Source of the DNA: Vibrio thalassae
GTDB taxonomy: Bacteria; Pseudomonadota; Gammaproteobacteria; Enterobacterales; Vibrionaceae
NCBI RefSeq assembly: GCF_900089835.1
Contig: NZ_OANU01000004.1
Coordinates: 110,120 to 174,119, forward strand
Direction: 5' to 3'
Length of the DNA: 64,000 nt
Position 1 is the stretch's first letter. Each line of letters begins with the position of its first letter. The position numbers and the translations under genes were made by a program. This document shows positions 33,484-43,454 of this stretch, in pieces. Below the pieces are notes generated by a model. The model was not told the origin of the DNA. It saw only the letters and a list, made by a program, of their open reading frames with translations, and made no database searches.

Positions 33484-34362
33484 AGATTCCTCATATATAT
33501 ATAAAGTTAGTCGTTTGGCTTGATAAACGAACTGGTTCACACCGACTTGGCTAGGTTGCTGCACGTCATTGACGTGCTTAGAATGGACGAGATTCCTAAT
33601 AATGGGGTGAATAATTCGTGCTATATCAATGGAGCCGAGTCTAACAAGCAACTCTAAGACCTTGATTGATCTTGATCACTTTAAGAAAAAATGTGAAAGA
33701 AAACTACAACAGTTGTTTGAATCAGCGCACTTTATTAACAGTAAACGTAAGCGACTTTCAATGTGCACATTTTATGAACAATAATGGGTGAAGCGAGGGA
33801 CATGAAAAAACGGCGGAACGGAAGCACTAAAACAGAAGTATGAAAAAATGCAACAGTGACCATATAAAAATCAAAGACTCTTCCTAGTGAGTGGCCGAAT
33901 GATTCATCTTCAACAAAAATTATGCCATGTCGTATAGGCAACAATTCCACGTTAGCGCACATTTATGATCTAACTATCAAAACACTCAACTAGATTATAA
34001 CTTCCACTAATGTCCCATTAGATAGTCTTATGTACTGTCTGGGTAGTTGGTATTGGTTATAACAACTAAATGAGATGTACTTTGCGTAACAAATGCGCAA
34101 TAAATTCTGTTTTAGTATAAAAATCCAATGGTGACTAATCTTGCAGAGTTTGGTAAATATTATTCACATTTGTAAGTCATAAACTCTTTAATTTGCATAA
34201 TTTGTCAGATACAATCCCTGTTTAGTAAATGAAAATAGGTTAATGGTTTGTTGCAAACCGCACATTGTAGTGCTAGCTTGTAGCGAGCAATGAAAAGGTC
34301 GGAGTACCTTTTGCCTCCACGAATAGGCATAGCAGTCAATAATATACAGGGAGCACGAGCGC
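33484..34362. other. long AT-rich intergenic region between divergent DUF3360 and ABC importer genes
   Basis: About 880 bases with no convincing gene; a 75-codon minus-strand frame at 33735-33962 has no ribosome site or family resemblance. It should hold the promoters of both flanking units. An FNR-like box is at 33666-33679. Small hairpins GGTTTG/CAAACC (34245-34259) and AAAAGG/CCTTTT (34292-34311) lie in the leader of the ABC operon and could shape its mRNA. Confidence 0.55.
33666..33679 (-). promoter_or_regulatory. FNR-like (or CRP-like) binding site
   Basis: TTGATCTTGATCAC matches TTGAT-N4-ATCAA in nine of ten conserved positions. It lies about 185 bases upstream of the DUF3360 start, next to the pfl locus, where oxygen control is expected. 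Confidence 0.55.
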
Positions 34363-35133
34363 ATGAATGATGTACCAGCGCTGGACATAAAAGAACTGCA
34401 CAAGACCTTTGGTCAAAATGAAGTTTTAAAGGGGATTTCCCTTTCCGCACACAAAGGTGATGTCATCTCAATTATTGGCTCATCGGGTTCAGGAAAAAGT
34501 ACCTTCCTTCGTTGTATCAACCTTCTTGAAACACCCACCGAGGGCGAAATTTGGGTTAACGGTGAGTTAATCGAAATGAAACGTAATCGAACGGGTGAGT
34601 CTCTACCAGCCAATGAAAAGCAAGTCCAACGAATCCGTTCTCGTTTGGCTATGGTATTTCAAGGTTTCAATCTTTGGTCTCATATGACAGTGCTTGAGAA
34701 TATTATTGAAGCACCTGTTCACGTACTTGGTGTGCCCAAAGCTCAGGCTATTGAGAACGCAGAGCTGCTTTTAAAGAAAGTAGGGCTGTATGAGAGAAAA
34801 GACTACTACCCCGGACATCTATCAGGTGGTCAGCAACAACGTGCTGCCATTGCTCGAGCGTTAGCTGTCGAGCCGGAAGTCATGTTGTTTGATGAGCCGA
34901 CGTCAGCGTTAGACCCCGAACTCGTCGGTGAGGTCTTAGGGGTAATGCAAGATCTCGCAGAAGAAGGTCGCACCATGTTGGTGGTCACGCACGAGATGGC
35001 CTTTGCTCGCGACGTTTCGAACCATGTCATGTTTTTGCACCAAGGTTTAGTCGAAGAGCAGGGCGACCCAGCCAAGCTATTCACCAATCCGGAGTCTGAG
35101 CGATTACAACAATTTATTTCATCTATCTACTAA
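34363..35133 (+). CDS. polar/basic amino acid ABC transporter, ATP-binding subunit (HisP/ArtP type)
   Basis: 256 residues, the size of HisP. Walker A GSSGSGKST (about residues 40-48), signature LSGGQQQR, Walker B VMLFDEPT and the switch His in VVTHEM are all present. It includes the HisP-type insertion (RNRTGESLPANEKQVQRIRSR) that separates this subfamily from shorter ArtP/GlnQ proteins. First of four genes (ATPase, binding protein, two permeases) transcribed together. Substrate most likely arginine, lysine, ornithine or histidine by family; not decidable from sequence alone. Confidence 0.93.
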   Translation: MNDVPALDIKELHKTFGQNEVLKGISLSAHKGDVISIIGSSGSGKSTFLRCINLLETPTEGEIWVNGELIEMKRNRTGESLPANEKQVQRIRSRLAMVFQGFNLWSHMTVLENIIEAPVHVLGVPKAQAIENAELLLKKVGLYERKDYYPGHLSGGQQQRAAIARALAVEPEVMLFDEPTSALDPELVGEVLGVMQDLAEEGRTMLVVTHEMAFARDVSNHVMFLHQGLVEEQGDPAKLFTNPESERLQQFISSIY

Positions 35134-35224
35134 TCTAGAGGGTGGCCTTTCAGAACCCTAGTTTTGAAAACAACGACACAAACACAACATTAATAACAAA
35201 AATCTCAATCACAGGAGTATGGAA

Positions 35225-35995
35225 ATGAAAAAGTGGTTAATGGTAGCAGCACTTGCAGCAACAGCGGCAACTGGAGTAGCACAAGCTAAGGAATGGAAAA
35301 CAGTGCGCTTTGGTATTGAAGGTGCTTATCCTCCTTTTAGTTGGACAGAAGCTGACGGTTCATTGAAAGGTTTCGACGTTGACATGGCAAATGCACTTTG
35401 TGAAGAGCTTCAAGCGAAGTGCGTGATTGTACCTCAAGATTGGGATGGCATTATACCTTCACTACTTGCTCGTAAATATGATGCAATCATCGCTGCGATG
35501 TCTATTACCGAGGAGCGTAAGAAGAAAGTTGACTTTACTGGGAAATACGCGCAAATCCCTAACAAGTTTATCGCTAAGAAAGGTGCTGGCTTGGACTTTG
35601 ATAACCTAAATGGTGCGAAGATCGGTGTACAGCGTGCAACTACGCACGACAAGTACCTAACAGATAACTACGGTGACCAAGTAGAAATCGTTCGTTACGG
35701 CTCTTTCGATGAAGCATACTTAGATCTAGCAAACGGTCGTATTGTTGCTGTTCTTGGTGATGCATCAGCGCTTGAAGAAGGCGTAATCAATAAAGATGGT
35801 GGTGAAGCGTACGAGTTCGTTGGCCCTTCTTTAACCGATCCGAAATGGTTTGGTGAGGGTATGGGCATTGCAGTTCGTAAACAAGACAAAGACCTAACTA
35901 AGCAACTTGATGCGGCTATTAAATCTCTACGCGAGAAAGGTAAGTATCAAGAGATTGCAGCCAAATACTTCAACTACGATGTGTATGGCAAGTAA
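35225..35995 (+). CDS. periplasmic amino-acid-binding protein (LAO/HisJ type)
   Basis: 256 residues with a signal peptide (MKKWLMVAALAATAATGVAQA) and SBP family 3 fold. GIEGAYPPFSW, GFDVDMANALCEEL, SITEERKKKVDFT and the late GMGIAVRK segment match LAO/HisJ binding proteins; a Cys pair (ALCEELQAKC) corresponds to the conserved disulfide. The ATG at 35225 is preferred to 35219 because AGGAG at 35213-35217 is well spaced for it. A hairpin after the stop suggests higher expression than the permeases. Confidence 0.93.
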   Translation: MKKWLMVAALAATAATGVAQAKEWKTVRFGIEGAYPPFSWTEADGSLKGFDVDMANALCEELQAKCVIVPQDWDGIIPSLLARKYDAIIAAMSITEERKKKVDFTGKYAQIPNKFIAKKGAGLDFDNLNGAKIGVQRATTHDKYLTDNYGDQVEIVRYGSFDEAYLDLANGRIVAVLGDASALEEGVINKDGGEAYEFVGPSLTDPKWFGEGMGIAVRKQDKDLTKQLDAAIKSLREKGKYQEIAAKYFNYDVYGK

Positions 35996-36018
35996 TTACT
36001 CTGCTTTCTAAAACGACA

Positions 36019-36045
36019 GGGCTTGAGCTGGTCTCAAGCCCTTTT
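36019..36045 (+). terminator. intra-operon attenuating hairpin after the binding protein gene
   Basis: GGGCTTGAG / CTCAAGCCC followed by TTTTAC. Its position between the binding protein and the permeases fits partial termination or mRNA 3'-end protection. Confidence 0.75.
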
Positions 36046-36116
36046 ACTAAAGAACGTGTCACAGGTGTTTTTTAGTGTGACTTACCAACAAATTTGCTGT
36101 GCTGTTGGAAGGACTT

Positions 36117-36857
36117 ATGCTCGATCTTCAAGGATATGAAGCCTCAATATTAAAAGGGGCCGTGCTAACTATAGAAGTAGCGTTATTGTCACTGCTGCTC
36201 GCTATGGTGTTAGGTATGTTAGGTGCATTGGCGAAGCTTGCTCCCTATAAGTGGGCGCGTGCGATTGCGACACTTTACACAACTATTATTCGAGGTATTC
36301 CAGATCTCGTTTTAATGATGCTTATCTTTTTTGGTGGACAAATACTGCTCAATAACAGTTTGTACGCCGTCAACGAATGGCTCAATAACTGGTTTATGTC
36401 CAGTGACCCGAATCATGAATGGACATCATACTTACCTGATTATATTGATGTGTCTCCATTTATAGCCGGGGTATTAACTATCGGATTTATCTTTGGTGCT
36501 TATATGGCCGAAACCTTCCGCGGGGCAATTATGGCGGTGGATAAAGGTGAAATGGAAGCAGCGAAGGCTTATGGTATGAGCTCTGTATTAGCTTTTAGAC
36601 GTATATTACTGCCTCAAATGATCCGCCACGCGTTGCCGGGATTTGGTAACAACTGGCTTGTGCTGCTCAAGACCACTGCACTCGTCTCTATCATCGGTTT
36701 GGAAGATATGGTGCGCGTGAGTTCGTTAGCGGCGGGATCGACCAAGATGCCATTCACTTTTTATATGTCAGTGGCGATTATCTTCCTTCTGTTCACCAGT
36801 ATCTCAACCGGTTTCTTAAAGCTGGTGGAGCGCAAATTTAGTATTCATGTGAGGTAG
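36117..36857 (+). CDS. amino acid ABC transporter permease (HisQ type)
   Basis: 246 residues with about five membrane helices and the EAA loop GEMEAAKAYGMS ... ILLPQMIRHALPG that contacts the ATPase. The frame is open from GTG 36099, but the ATG at 36117 has GGAAGGA just before it and gives a normal HisQ/ArtQ start. Two bases separate its stop from the second permease gene. A longer periplasmic loop (EWLNNWFMSSDPNHEW) is present, as in HisQ-like proteins of this group. Confidence 0.9.
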   Translation: MLDLQGYEASILKGAVLTIEVALLSLLLAMVLGMLGALAKLAPYKWARAIATLYTTIIRGIPDLVLMMLIFFGGQILLNNSLYAVNEWLNNWFMSSDPNHEWTSYLPDYIDVSPFIAGVLTIGFIFGAYMAETFRGAIMAVDKGEMEAAKAYGMSSVLAFRRILLPQMIRHALPGFGNNWLVLLKTTALVSIIGLEDMVRVSSLAAGSTKMPFTFYMSVAIIFLLFTSISTGFLKLVERKFSIHVR

Positions 36858-36859
36858 AT

Positions 36860-37543
36860 ATGGACTTTTCATTGATCGTAGAAAGTTTCCCTGTCTATCT
36901 AGATGGCTTATGGACGACAGTATGGCTAGTGTCTCTGGCTTTGGTGATTGGTCTATGCGTGGCAATACCTTTGGCGGTAGCACGAAATAGCACAAATTAT
37001 CTATTTAGCTTACCTTCGTGGGGGTTTATCTATTTCTTTCGTGGTACACCACTATTGGTACAACTTTATCTTATTTACTACGGAATGGACCAATTCTTCC
37101 CGGTAAAAGACACGCTTTGGGAAAATGCTTGGTTCTGCGCACTGGTAGCGTTTGTGCTAAATACCTCCGCGTATACGGCAGAGATTATTCGTGGTGCGAT
37201 AAATGGTTTACCAAAAGGTGAGGTTGAAGCGGCAAAAGCTTATGGTATGAGCCCTTGGAAAACTTACCGTCGTATTATTCTGCCAAGCGCGTTGCGCAGA
37301 GCATTACCCGCATACAGTAACGAAGTTATCTTCATGCTTCACGGCTCAGCGGTAGCGGGTATCGTTACCATTATGGATTTGACAGGCGCTGCCCGACTAG
37401 TGAACTCCCGTTATTATGCGCCATTTGAATCATTTCTGACTGCAGGCTTATTCTATATGGGACTGACGTTCATGATTCTTTGGGTATTTAAGAAAGCAGA
37501 GAAACGATTCCTAGCGTATATGCGGCCACTTGAGTCGCAATAA
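36860..37543 (+). CDS. amino acid ABC transporter permease (HisM type)
   Basis: 227 residues (HisM about 238), five membrane helices, EAA loop GEVEAAKAYGMSPWKTYRRIILPSALRRALP. Forms the heterodimeric channel with the preceding permease. Last gene of the importer operon, followed by a strong terminator. Confidence 0.92.
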   Translation: MDFSLIVESFPVYLDGLWTTVWLVSLALVIGLCVAIPLAVARNSTNYLFSLPSWGFIYFFRGTPLLVQLYLIYYGMDQFFPVKDTLWENAWFCALVAFVLNTSAYTAEIIRGAINGLPKGEVEAAKAYGMSPWKTYRRIILPSALRRALPAYSNEVIFMLHGSAVAGIVTIMDLTGAARLVNSRYYAPFESFLTAGLFYMGLTFMILWVFKKAEKRFLAYMRPLESQ

Positions 37544-37580
37544 AGTAGTCTTTTTAGAAGAAACAATAATTAGAATTATG

Positions 37581-37620
37581 GTCCCCGATGGTTGCGAAAG
37601 TGATAATCGGGGATTTTTTG
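37581..37620 (+). terminator. rho-independent terminator of the ABC importer operon
   Basis: CCCCGAT / ATCGGGG stem with a 16-base loop followed by TTTTTT. Confidence 0.85.
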
Positions 37621-37636
37621 CGCTGTGCTTTGGGTA

Positions 37637-37659
37637 CATTCCTGCTCTAGGCAGGAATG
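37637..37659. repeat. short palindrome between converging transcripts
   Basis: CATTCCTGC / GCAGGAATG nine-base inverted repeat, 31 bases beyond the xthA stop. It lacks a T run on either side; it may be a terminator aid or a half of a REP-like element. Confidence 0.5.
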
Positions 37660-37689
37660 ATGGTATATTTGCTCGAACCAAACCTTAAC

Positions 37690-38496
37690 CTAGCCAAACA
37701 CAGACCAAATTGGCGCGTGATCAGAGGGTTTCTCGATTCCGCGTAGTTCGTAATCAATACCTGCCTGTGAACACGTATCTGCAAGGCTCTTTGTCGCCAA
37801 AACCACATCAATTCGAAGACCACGGTTATCATCAAAGCCACGTGAGCGATAATCAAACCACGAGAACTGATCATCGACTTCGGGGTGCAGTTGACGGAAG
37901 GTATCCACGAAGCCCCAATCTAGCAGAGTCTGTAGCCACTCACGCTCAATAGGTTGGAAGGAACATTTTCCAGTTTTCAGCCAGCGCTTGCGATTAGGCT
38001 CACCGATGCCGATATCTAGGTCAATCGGACTGATATTGATATCACCCATTACGATAAGCTTTTCATCGTTACTATGGTGGTCATTCAAATAGGTCATAAG
38101 ATCTTTATAGAACGCTTCTTTGTATGGGAACTTAGTCTCATGACTAATGTTATCCCCTTGCGGGAAGTAGCCATTTAACACCGTCACTTTGTCACCATTT
38201 GCGTCTTCGAATGTAGCCATGATCATCCGCTTTTGATGATCTTCGTTGTCGGTTGGAAAACCTTCTTGAATCGAGATAGGCTCTTGCTTACAAAGCATTG
38301 CGACACCATAGTGCGCCTTCTGACCGTGAAAATAGACGTTATAGCCCATCGCTTCGACGGCATCGACTGGAAAAGCCTCGTCATGAACCTTGATTTCCTG
38401 CAACCCAATGACATCTGGTTGGTGCTTATCAATCAATGCTTGAAGCTGATGAAGGCGCGCGCGCAGGCCGTTGATATTAAAACTGATGACTTTCAT
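37690..38496 (-). CDS. xthA: exodeoxyribonuclease III
   Basis: Mg-dependent AP endonuclease, 3'-5' exonuclease and 3'-phosphatase for base-excision repair. 268 residues, the E. coli length. Signature residues: FNINGLRAR near the start, LQEIK (metal-binding Glu34), [13 protein letters not shown], and the C-terminal SDHAPIW with the catalytic Asp-His pair. Monocistronic on the minus strand. Confidence 0.97.
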   Translation of the reverse strand: MKVISFNINGLRARLHQLQALIDKHQPDVIGLQEIKVHDEAFPVDAVEAMGYNVYFHGQKAHYGVAMLCKQEPISIQEGFPTDNEDHQKRMIMATFEDANGDKVTVLNGYFPQGDNISHETKFPYKEAFYKDLMTYLNDHHSNDEKLIVMGDINISPIDLDIGIGEPNRKRWLKTGKCSFQPIEREWLQTLLDWGFVDTFRQLHPEVDDQFSWFDYRSRGFDDNRGLRIDVVLATKSLADTCSQAGIDYELRGIEKPSDHAPIWSVFG

Positions 38497-38672
38497 TTCT
38501 CACTAATCCTGTGATTTTTATATCAGGGTCAAAATACTAGCATTGAGCATCTAGAACGCACAACGCTTCAGTTGAGCTGTAGATGTAAAAGTGATGTAAT
38601 AAATCGCTAAATAAAATCGAATAAACGTCGATAAAAATAGATATTGGCCCCCGTTTGCAAAAAGGATGTACT

Positions 38673-40790
38673 ATGCGAACTCTCTCCGTGCAGTGGAAAA
38701 TTACGGTTTTAGCAGGCTGCTGCTTGGTATTTACCTCTTTAGCTTTGATTGGCTTTTCTCTCTATAATGCCATCAACAGCCAAAAAGCAATTCAAACCCT
38801 TAGCTCTGAATCGGTTGTCGAAAAGTCACAAGCACTCCTAGAAGCTCGTGCTGACATTAATGCTCGTGAAGTTAAAGACTATTTTAACGAAGCAATCTAC
38901 CGTGCCGAAATGCTGATTGCGAATGCCAAATTCCAGAAATTTAATGCCGAAGAGAATTTTGTTCCCAGCGAAGATCTTCGTACTGCACTGGATGAAATGA
39001 TTCGTCAGGCTGTGATTGAGTTCCCTTCGATCCAAGGGGCTTATTTGGTTTTCAAACCCAATATGCTCGACGGTGAAGATGCAAACTATAAAGGGGCTGA
39101 TTATGTAGGTTCCAATGAGAACGGCCAGTTTGCAACCTACTGGCAAATCACTGAGACAGGTGAAAATGCGGTTCGCGATGTTTTGAGCAAACGTAGGCTC
39201 GATGCTTTGGAAGATGGGGAGCGATTTTATTGTCCTCTTGCTACCGAAGCGTCTTGCGTTAGCACGCCACGGCTCACTACTATTGGTGAGCAACAACACC
39301 TAACGTCTTCGCTTTCCATCCCTATTGTCGTAGACAATATGTTAATTGGTTTTCTTGGTATCGATCTGAAGCTGACAGAACTGGCTAACACGGTCAGTGA
39401 ATCCGATGCTAGCCTCTTTAACGGCAGTGGGCATGTGAACATCATTAGCTTAGATGGAAGCGTCATTGCTAGCGATGATCCTAACGTGAAAGCCGGCTCG
39501 CCTTATCAAAGTGCCGTTTTATCAACTGAACAAATTACTGACCTGATGTTTGGAGAAGAAGCCAGCGCACTTTGGAGTGACGATGGTCAATGGTTAACCG
39601 TATTTAACCCTATCACCATCGCTAACCAAACATGGGGTGTATTCTTTGATATGCCGCGCAGTAGTGTCTTTAGTGATGCTATTGAGCTAAATAGCATCAT
39701 CTCTAAGCAATTAGAAGAGGGCATTATATTTGAAGTCTTGGTCGGTACTGGCTTTGTCATAATTGGGCTGACTATTATCGCGCTAGTGTCATTGCGTTTG
39801 GTGAAACCAATAAAAGAGGTTGTCCTTCGCTTAGAGGACATTGCGAGTGGAGAAGGGGATCTTACTCAGCGGTTAGAGGTTAAGTCTGGTGATGAAATAG
39901 GTCAACTTGCGCAACAATTCAATGCGTTTTTAACCAAGTTGCAAACCACTATTCAACAGGTAGCGATAACCACCGAACGTATCGCAGGAACGGCTGAAAG
40001 CGCCAACGCTACGGCGGTGGCAACACGTGAGAGCAGTGAGGCGCAATTTAGAGAGGTGGATCTGGTTGCTACCGCTTCAGAAGAAATGACACAAACGGCG
40101 TCACTTGTGGTGCAAAATGCTGAGGTTGCGTTGCAAGCGGCGGAGTCGGCTAATGAGTCAGCAAGTCAAGGGCAAGAGGTGGTTGAGTTGTCCGCCAGCG
40201 AAATGGTTCGTCTTGTTGAGCAAATGAAGGCCACCGTGCCTGTGGTAGAAGAACTAGCGAGAAACAACACCAATATCACAGAGATCCTTGCTGTGATAGA
40301 AGGTATTTCAGAGCAAACCAATCTTCTTGCTCTCAATGCAGCTATAGAAGCTGCGCGAGCAGGAGAGCAGGGGCGTGGATTTGCGGTAGTGGCAGATGAA
40401 GTCCGCAATTTGGCGAGTCGCACCCATGACTCAGTGGGTGAAATTCAACAAGTGATAGAACGTGTTCAGCAAGGGACCAGTAACGTCGTCAGTGCTATCC
40501 AGCAAGGGTCACAACTTGCAGACTCCACAGCGACGCATGTACAGCAAGCCGCTGCTGCTTTGAGCAGTATTTTCGAGTCTATCTCCGCGATCAACGATAT
40601 GAATAGTCAGATCGTTAAAGCCGCAGAGGAGCAGCAATCTGTATCTGCAGAAGTTAACCAAAATGTGAGTAACATTCGTGACTTAAGTGCGCAAATCTTA
40701 GAAAAAGCAGCAGATTCCGAAAAAGTCGGGAAAGAAATTAACCAACTTTCCGGCGATCAGCAGGGTCTAATGAGTCAATTTAAGGTCTAA
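38673..40790 (+). CDS. methyl-accepting chemotaxis protein with Cache sensor
   Basis: 705 residues. TM1 at about residues 10-33, a large periplasmic double-Cache-type sensor (about 60-320; includes [11 protein letters not shown] and [18 protein letters not shown]), TM2 near residue 350, HAMP ([16 protein letters not shown] ... GDLTQRLEV) and a signalling domain with the hairpin [23 protein letters not shown]. The ATG at 38673 is preceded by AAGGA; the TTG at 38655 is rejected. Ligand cannot be told from sequence; double-Cache sensors often bind amino acids. Single-gene unit with its own terminator. Confidence 0.93.
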   Translation: MRTLSVQWKITVLAGCCLVFTSLALIGFSLYNAINSQKAIQTLSSESVVEKSQALLEARADINAREVKDYFNEAIYRAEMLIANAKFQKFNAEENFVPSEDLRTALDEMIRQAVIEFPSIQGAYLVFKPNMLDGEDANYKGADYVGSNENGQFATYWQITETGENAVRDVLSKRRLDALEDGERFYCPLATEASCVSTPRLTTIGEQQHLTSSLSIPIVVDNMLIGFLGIDLKLTELANTVSESDASLFNGSGHVNIISLDGSVIASDDPNVKAGSPYQSAVLSTEQITDLMFGEEASALWSDDGQWLTVFNPITIANQTWGVFFDMPRSSVFSDAIELNSIISKQLEEGIIFEVLVGTGFVIIGLTIIALVSLRLVKPIKEVVLRLEDIASGEGDLTQRLEVKSGDEIGQLAQQFNAFLTKLQTTIQQVAITTERIAGTAESANATAVATRESSEAQFREVDLVATASEEMTQTASLVVQNAEVALQAAESANESASQGQEVVELSASEMVRLVEQMKATVPVVEELARNNTNITEILAVIEGISEQTNLLALNAAIEAARAGEQGRGFAVVADEVRNLASRTHDSVGEIQQVIERVQQGTSNVVSAIQQGSQLADSTATHVQQAAAALSSIFESISAINDMNSQIVKAAEEQQSVSAEVNQNVSNIRDLSAQILEKAADSEKVGKEINQLSGDQQGLMSQFKV

Positions 40791-40853
40791 ACACTCACTG
40801 ATAGATGTGTTGGGTAATTGGTTACTTGATGAATTAAGATAAGAGCTGAGAAC

Positions 40854-40886
40854 AAAAAAACGCGACCCAATGTGGTCGCGTTTTTA
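40854..40886. terminator. bidirectional rho-independent terminator
   Basis: ACGCGACC / GGTCGCGT stem with six-base loop, A tract left and T tract right, between the converging receptor gene and ATP-grasp gene. Confidence 0.93.
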
Positions 40887-40908
40887 TTGATTAAATCAGC
40901 GCAGAAAA

Positions 40909-41892
40909 CTACGATGCTTGTTCTTCATTCACATGCCCAAACATCTTCGCTGCATAGGCGACGCGCTCTTCTGGAGAAGGGTAGGTGAACGGGTTTGGTT
41001 CACCTAAAGATTCAATATGTCTAAGTCGAGGCAATAGACCGGAGCCATTAGCAATTTGAATCGCGAGACCAGGACGAGCGTTGAGCTCTAACACCATAGG
41101 TCCTTCTTCTTTATCGAGCACCATGTCGGTCCCCATGTAACCGAGTCCGGTCATCTCATAAGCACTTGACGCAAGAGTCAGTAGACGATCCCAGTGAGGC
41201 ACAGCAAGGGTAGCGAGCTCTTTCCCGGTATCAGGATGGTGAGTTACCGGTTGGTCAAATTGAACCGCTCGAATCGCTTTACCTGTGGCGATATCAATAC
41301 CAACACCAACGGCTCCTTGGTGAAGGTTAGCTTTACCATCGGATGCTGATGTAGAAAGACGCATCATAGCCATCACAGGGTAACCTTGGAATACGATAAT
41401 TCGCACGTCCGGCACCCCTTCGTAACTGAAGCCTTCAAAACAGTCATCAAACTTGATGAGGTTTTCGACAACCGCTACATCGTTTTTACCACCTAATGAA
41501 AACAATCCCGCCAACGCATTACTGATATGACGTTCCACGTCTTCTTTGTTAATCGTGGATCCAGATGGCTTGGTGTAGACACCGTCTTTGTGCTCAGTAA
41601 CGACTAAAATACCTTTGCCACCACTGCCTTGTGCCGGCTTAATGACGAAGCCAGGCCAATCTTTTACCATCTCATGGATGGTTTTTACTTCAACTTGACT
41701 GCGAATAACGCCAATCAAGGCTGGCGTGGTAGCGCCAGCTTTCTCTGCGATGATTTTGGTTTTAAGTTTGTCATCAACCAACGGATATTTAGAACGATCA
41801 TTGTAGCGACCAATGTAACTATGGTTACGCTGGTTCATACCCATGATGCCGCGTTCACGTAACTTAAAAGGACTGGTTAGCTTTCCTAGCAT
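40909..41892 (-). CDS. alpha-L-glutamate ligase-like ATP-grasp protein
   Basis: 327 residues, RimK-like ATP-grasp fold. The nucleotide-binding glycine loop is FVIKPAQGSGGKGILVV (about residues 81-97), and the metal-binding segment is MVLELNARPGLAIQIAN (about residues 267-283) with the Glu and Asn that hold Mg. Such enzymes join an amino acid to a carboxyl group through an acyl phosphate. Third gene of the operon with a 7TM transglutaminase-like protein and a retropepsin; GGAGGAC within the end of the previous gene is the ribosome site. Substrate unknown; attachment of amino acids to an envelope peptide or protein is the inference made for this operon type. Confidence 0.88.
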   Translation of the reverse strand: MLGKLTSPFKLRERGIMGMNQRNHSYIGRYNDRSKYPLVDDKLKTKIIAEKAGATTPALIGVIRSQVEVKTIHEMVKDWPGFVIKPAQGSGGKGILVVTEHKDGVYTKPSGSTINKEDVERHISNALAGLFSLGGKNDVAVVENLIKFDDCFEGFSYEGVPDVRIIVFQGYPVMAMMRLSTSASDGKANLHQGAVGVGIDIATGKAIRAVQFDQPVTHHPDTGKELATLAVPHWDRLLTLASSAYEMTGLGYMGTDMVLDKEEGPMVLELNARPGLAIQIANGSGLLPRLRHIESLGEPNPFTYPSPEERVAYAAKMFGHVNEEQAS

Positions 41893-41895
41893 AAA

Positions 41896-43401
41896 TTAGT
41901 CCTCCGTCAGAGGTTTGAAACGGCGTAGCTCAGTCAGACGATAGCCTGTGTAAGTACCTAGCATTAGGATACCGCCAAGGATAACAAGTTGCAGACCGAT
42001 AAAGTTAAACGTTAGGTGCTGAACGTAAGGGTTGGTCATTGCTAGATAAACCAGTACAGCCGTCAGTAGTGAACCACCACCTTGCAACACAACTTCTTTC
42101 GCGCCTTCCTCTTCCCAAAGGATCGACATACGTTCGATAGTCCAAGAAAGAATGATCATTGGGAAGAAGGTAATGGATAGACCTTCGGTAAGACCAATCT
42201 TAAAGGCAACGACGGTAAACACAGAAATAATCAAAATAACGGTAATGATAACCGCAGATATCCTAGCGACTAACAACAGGTTGAGTTTAGAGAGATAACT
42301 TCGAATAACTAGACCTGTGCCGACAATCAATAGGAAGCCAACAATACCTGTGACTAACTGAGTCTGAACAAAGGCAACGGCAATCAGAACCGGCATAAAG
42401 GTACCAGAAGTCTTAAGGCCTATCAGTATTCTCAGGAACACAACTATCAATGCGCCAATCGGGATCAGCATAATGGTTTTGAACATAGCTTGTTCTTCGA
42501 GCGGTAAGCTATGAATTGAAAAGTTTAACAAGCCGTCGGCATCGACTTTGCTGTTGGTCGCCTCTTGAGGTGACACCTCTTGCGAAATCATGGTGAAGTG
42601 AACTTTACTGTCTTTACCACCAATCACATCAAGTAATGACACGTTGGATTCGTCCCAAACCAGTAAGTTCTGTTGTTTTTTACCTTCGGCGGATTCAGGA
42701 GAGAAAATTTGCCACTTCTTACCATCCCAAACTTGCAGCATTTGTTGACTTGACTGACGACGACGGCCATCTTCAAGTTCAATTACCCCAACGACTTTGC
42801 TCGGCACGCCTGCGTATGCAAGTAGCTTCGAAGCTGCTTCTAACTTAGTCATACTATTGAGAATCAGTGCAGAGTTTTGGCTGTCACTGTCATTGAGGGC
42901 TTTGATAAGTTCGCGAGTAAAGGTGACATTGTCAGAAGAACGGGTGGTTGCGCGATCAACTAGAGCAATGGCGGCGGCTTCTTCAGGGCCATCAAAGGTG
43001 GGTTTGGTGATTTCTTCGGTTGGCGGTGTCGAGTTAGCTAGTGCTTGGTCATCGACAAGAAATTGAGTTTTATAATAGATGGTTTGTGGGCCTTGCGCAT
43101 GGCGGATTGACCACTCGGCTCGACGTCCAGCATCAGAGTCTACGTAAGAAACCCCATAACCTGGTGATGATGCAGACTCACCAATTAATGTGAAACCTTC
43201 TTGTGTATACGGTGCCGCTAACGAGACTTTTGCGGGCTTGCCAATGGCGTTAAATTCAACTCTGGCTTCGATATCCCAGACTTGGCGCGTTTCGCCGGGA
43301 GTCCATGGAACGCCGTATGTCTCGTGCCTAATGACACTAAGCGCAATACCTACGGCAATCAGTAAGCCTACTGATAAGTAAAATGGAATACGTGAAGTCA
43401 T
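41896..43401 (-). CDS. inactive transglutaminase domain protein with C-terminal 7TM region
   Basis: 501 residues. An N-terminal membrane anchor (about 4-22) leads to an extracytoplasmic part of about 290 residues containing a transglutaminase-like domain (TKLEAASKLLAYAGVPSKVVG, then QMLQVWDGKKWQIFSP) in which the catalytic Cys position is occupied by other residues. From about residue 310 to the end are seven hydrophobic helices. The combination is a known family (inactive transglutaminase fused to 7 transmembrane helices). The ATG at 43401 has AAGG upstream; the TTG at 43407 is rejected. It probably receives or holds the peptide substrate of the neighbouring ligase and protease (inference). 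Confidence 0.87.
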   Translation of the reverse strand: MTSRIPFYLSVGLLIAVGIALSVIRHETYGVPWTPGETRQVWDIEARVEFNAIGKPAKVSLAAPYTQEGFTLIGESASSPGYGVSYVDSDAGRRAEWSIRHAQGPQTIYYKTQFLVDDQALANSTPPTEEITKPTFDGPEEAAAIALVDRATTRSSDNVTFTRELIKALNDSDSQNSALILNSMTKLEAASKLLAYAGVPSKVVGVIELEDGRRRQSSQQMLQVWDGKKWQIFSPESAEGKKQQNLLVWDESNVSLLDVIGGKDSKVHFTMISQEVSPQEATNSKVDADGLLNFSIHSLPLEEQAMFKTIMLIPIGALIVVFLRILIGLKTSGTFMPVLIAVAFVQTQLVTGIVGFLLIVGTGLVIRSYLSKLNLLLVARISAVIITVILIISVFTVVAFKIGLTEGLSITFFPMIILSWTIERMSILWEEEGAKEVVLQGGGSLLTAVLVYLAMTNPYVQHLTFNFIGLQLVILGGILMLGTYTGYRLTELRRFKPLTED

Positions 43402-43454
43402 AAACAACCTTATTATTGTAATTGCTTTCCCTGAAAGTGTTATTCAAAAGAGAT

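Noticed and set aside
33735..33962. 75-codon minus-strand open frame in the 880-base gap
   Set aside because: No ribosome site, no recognisable product, and the composition is that of the surrounding non-coding DNA.
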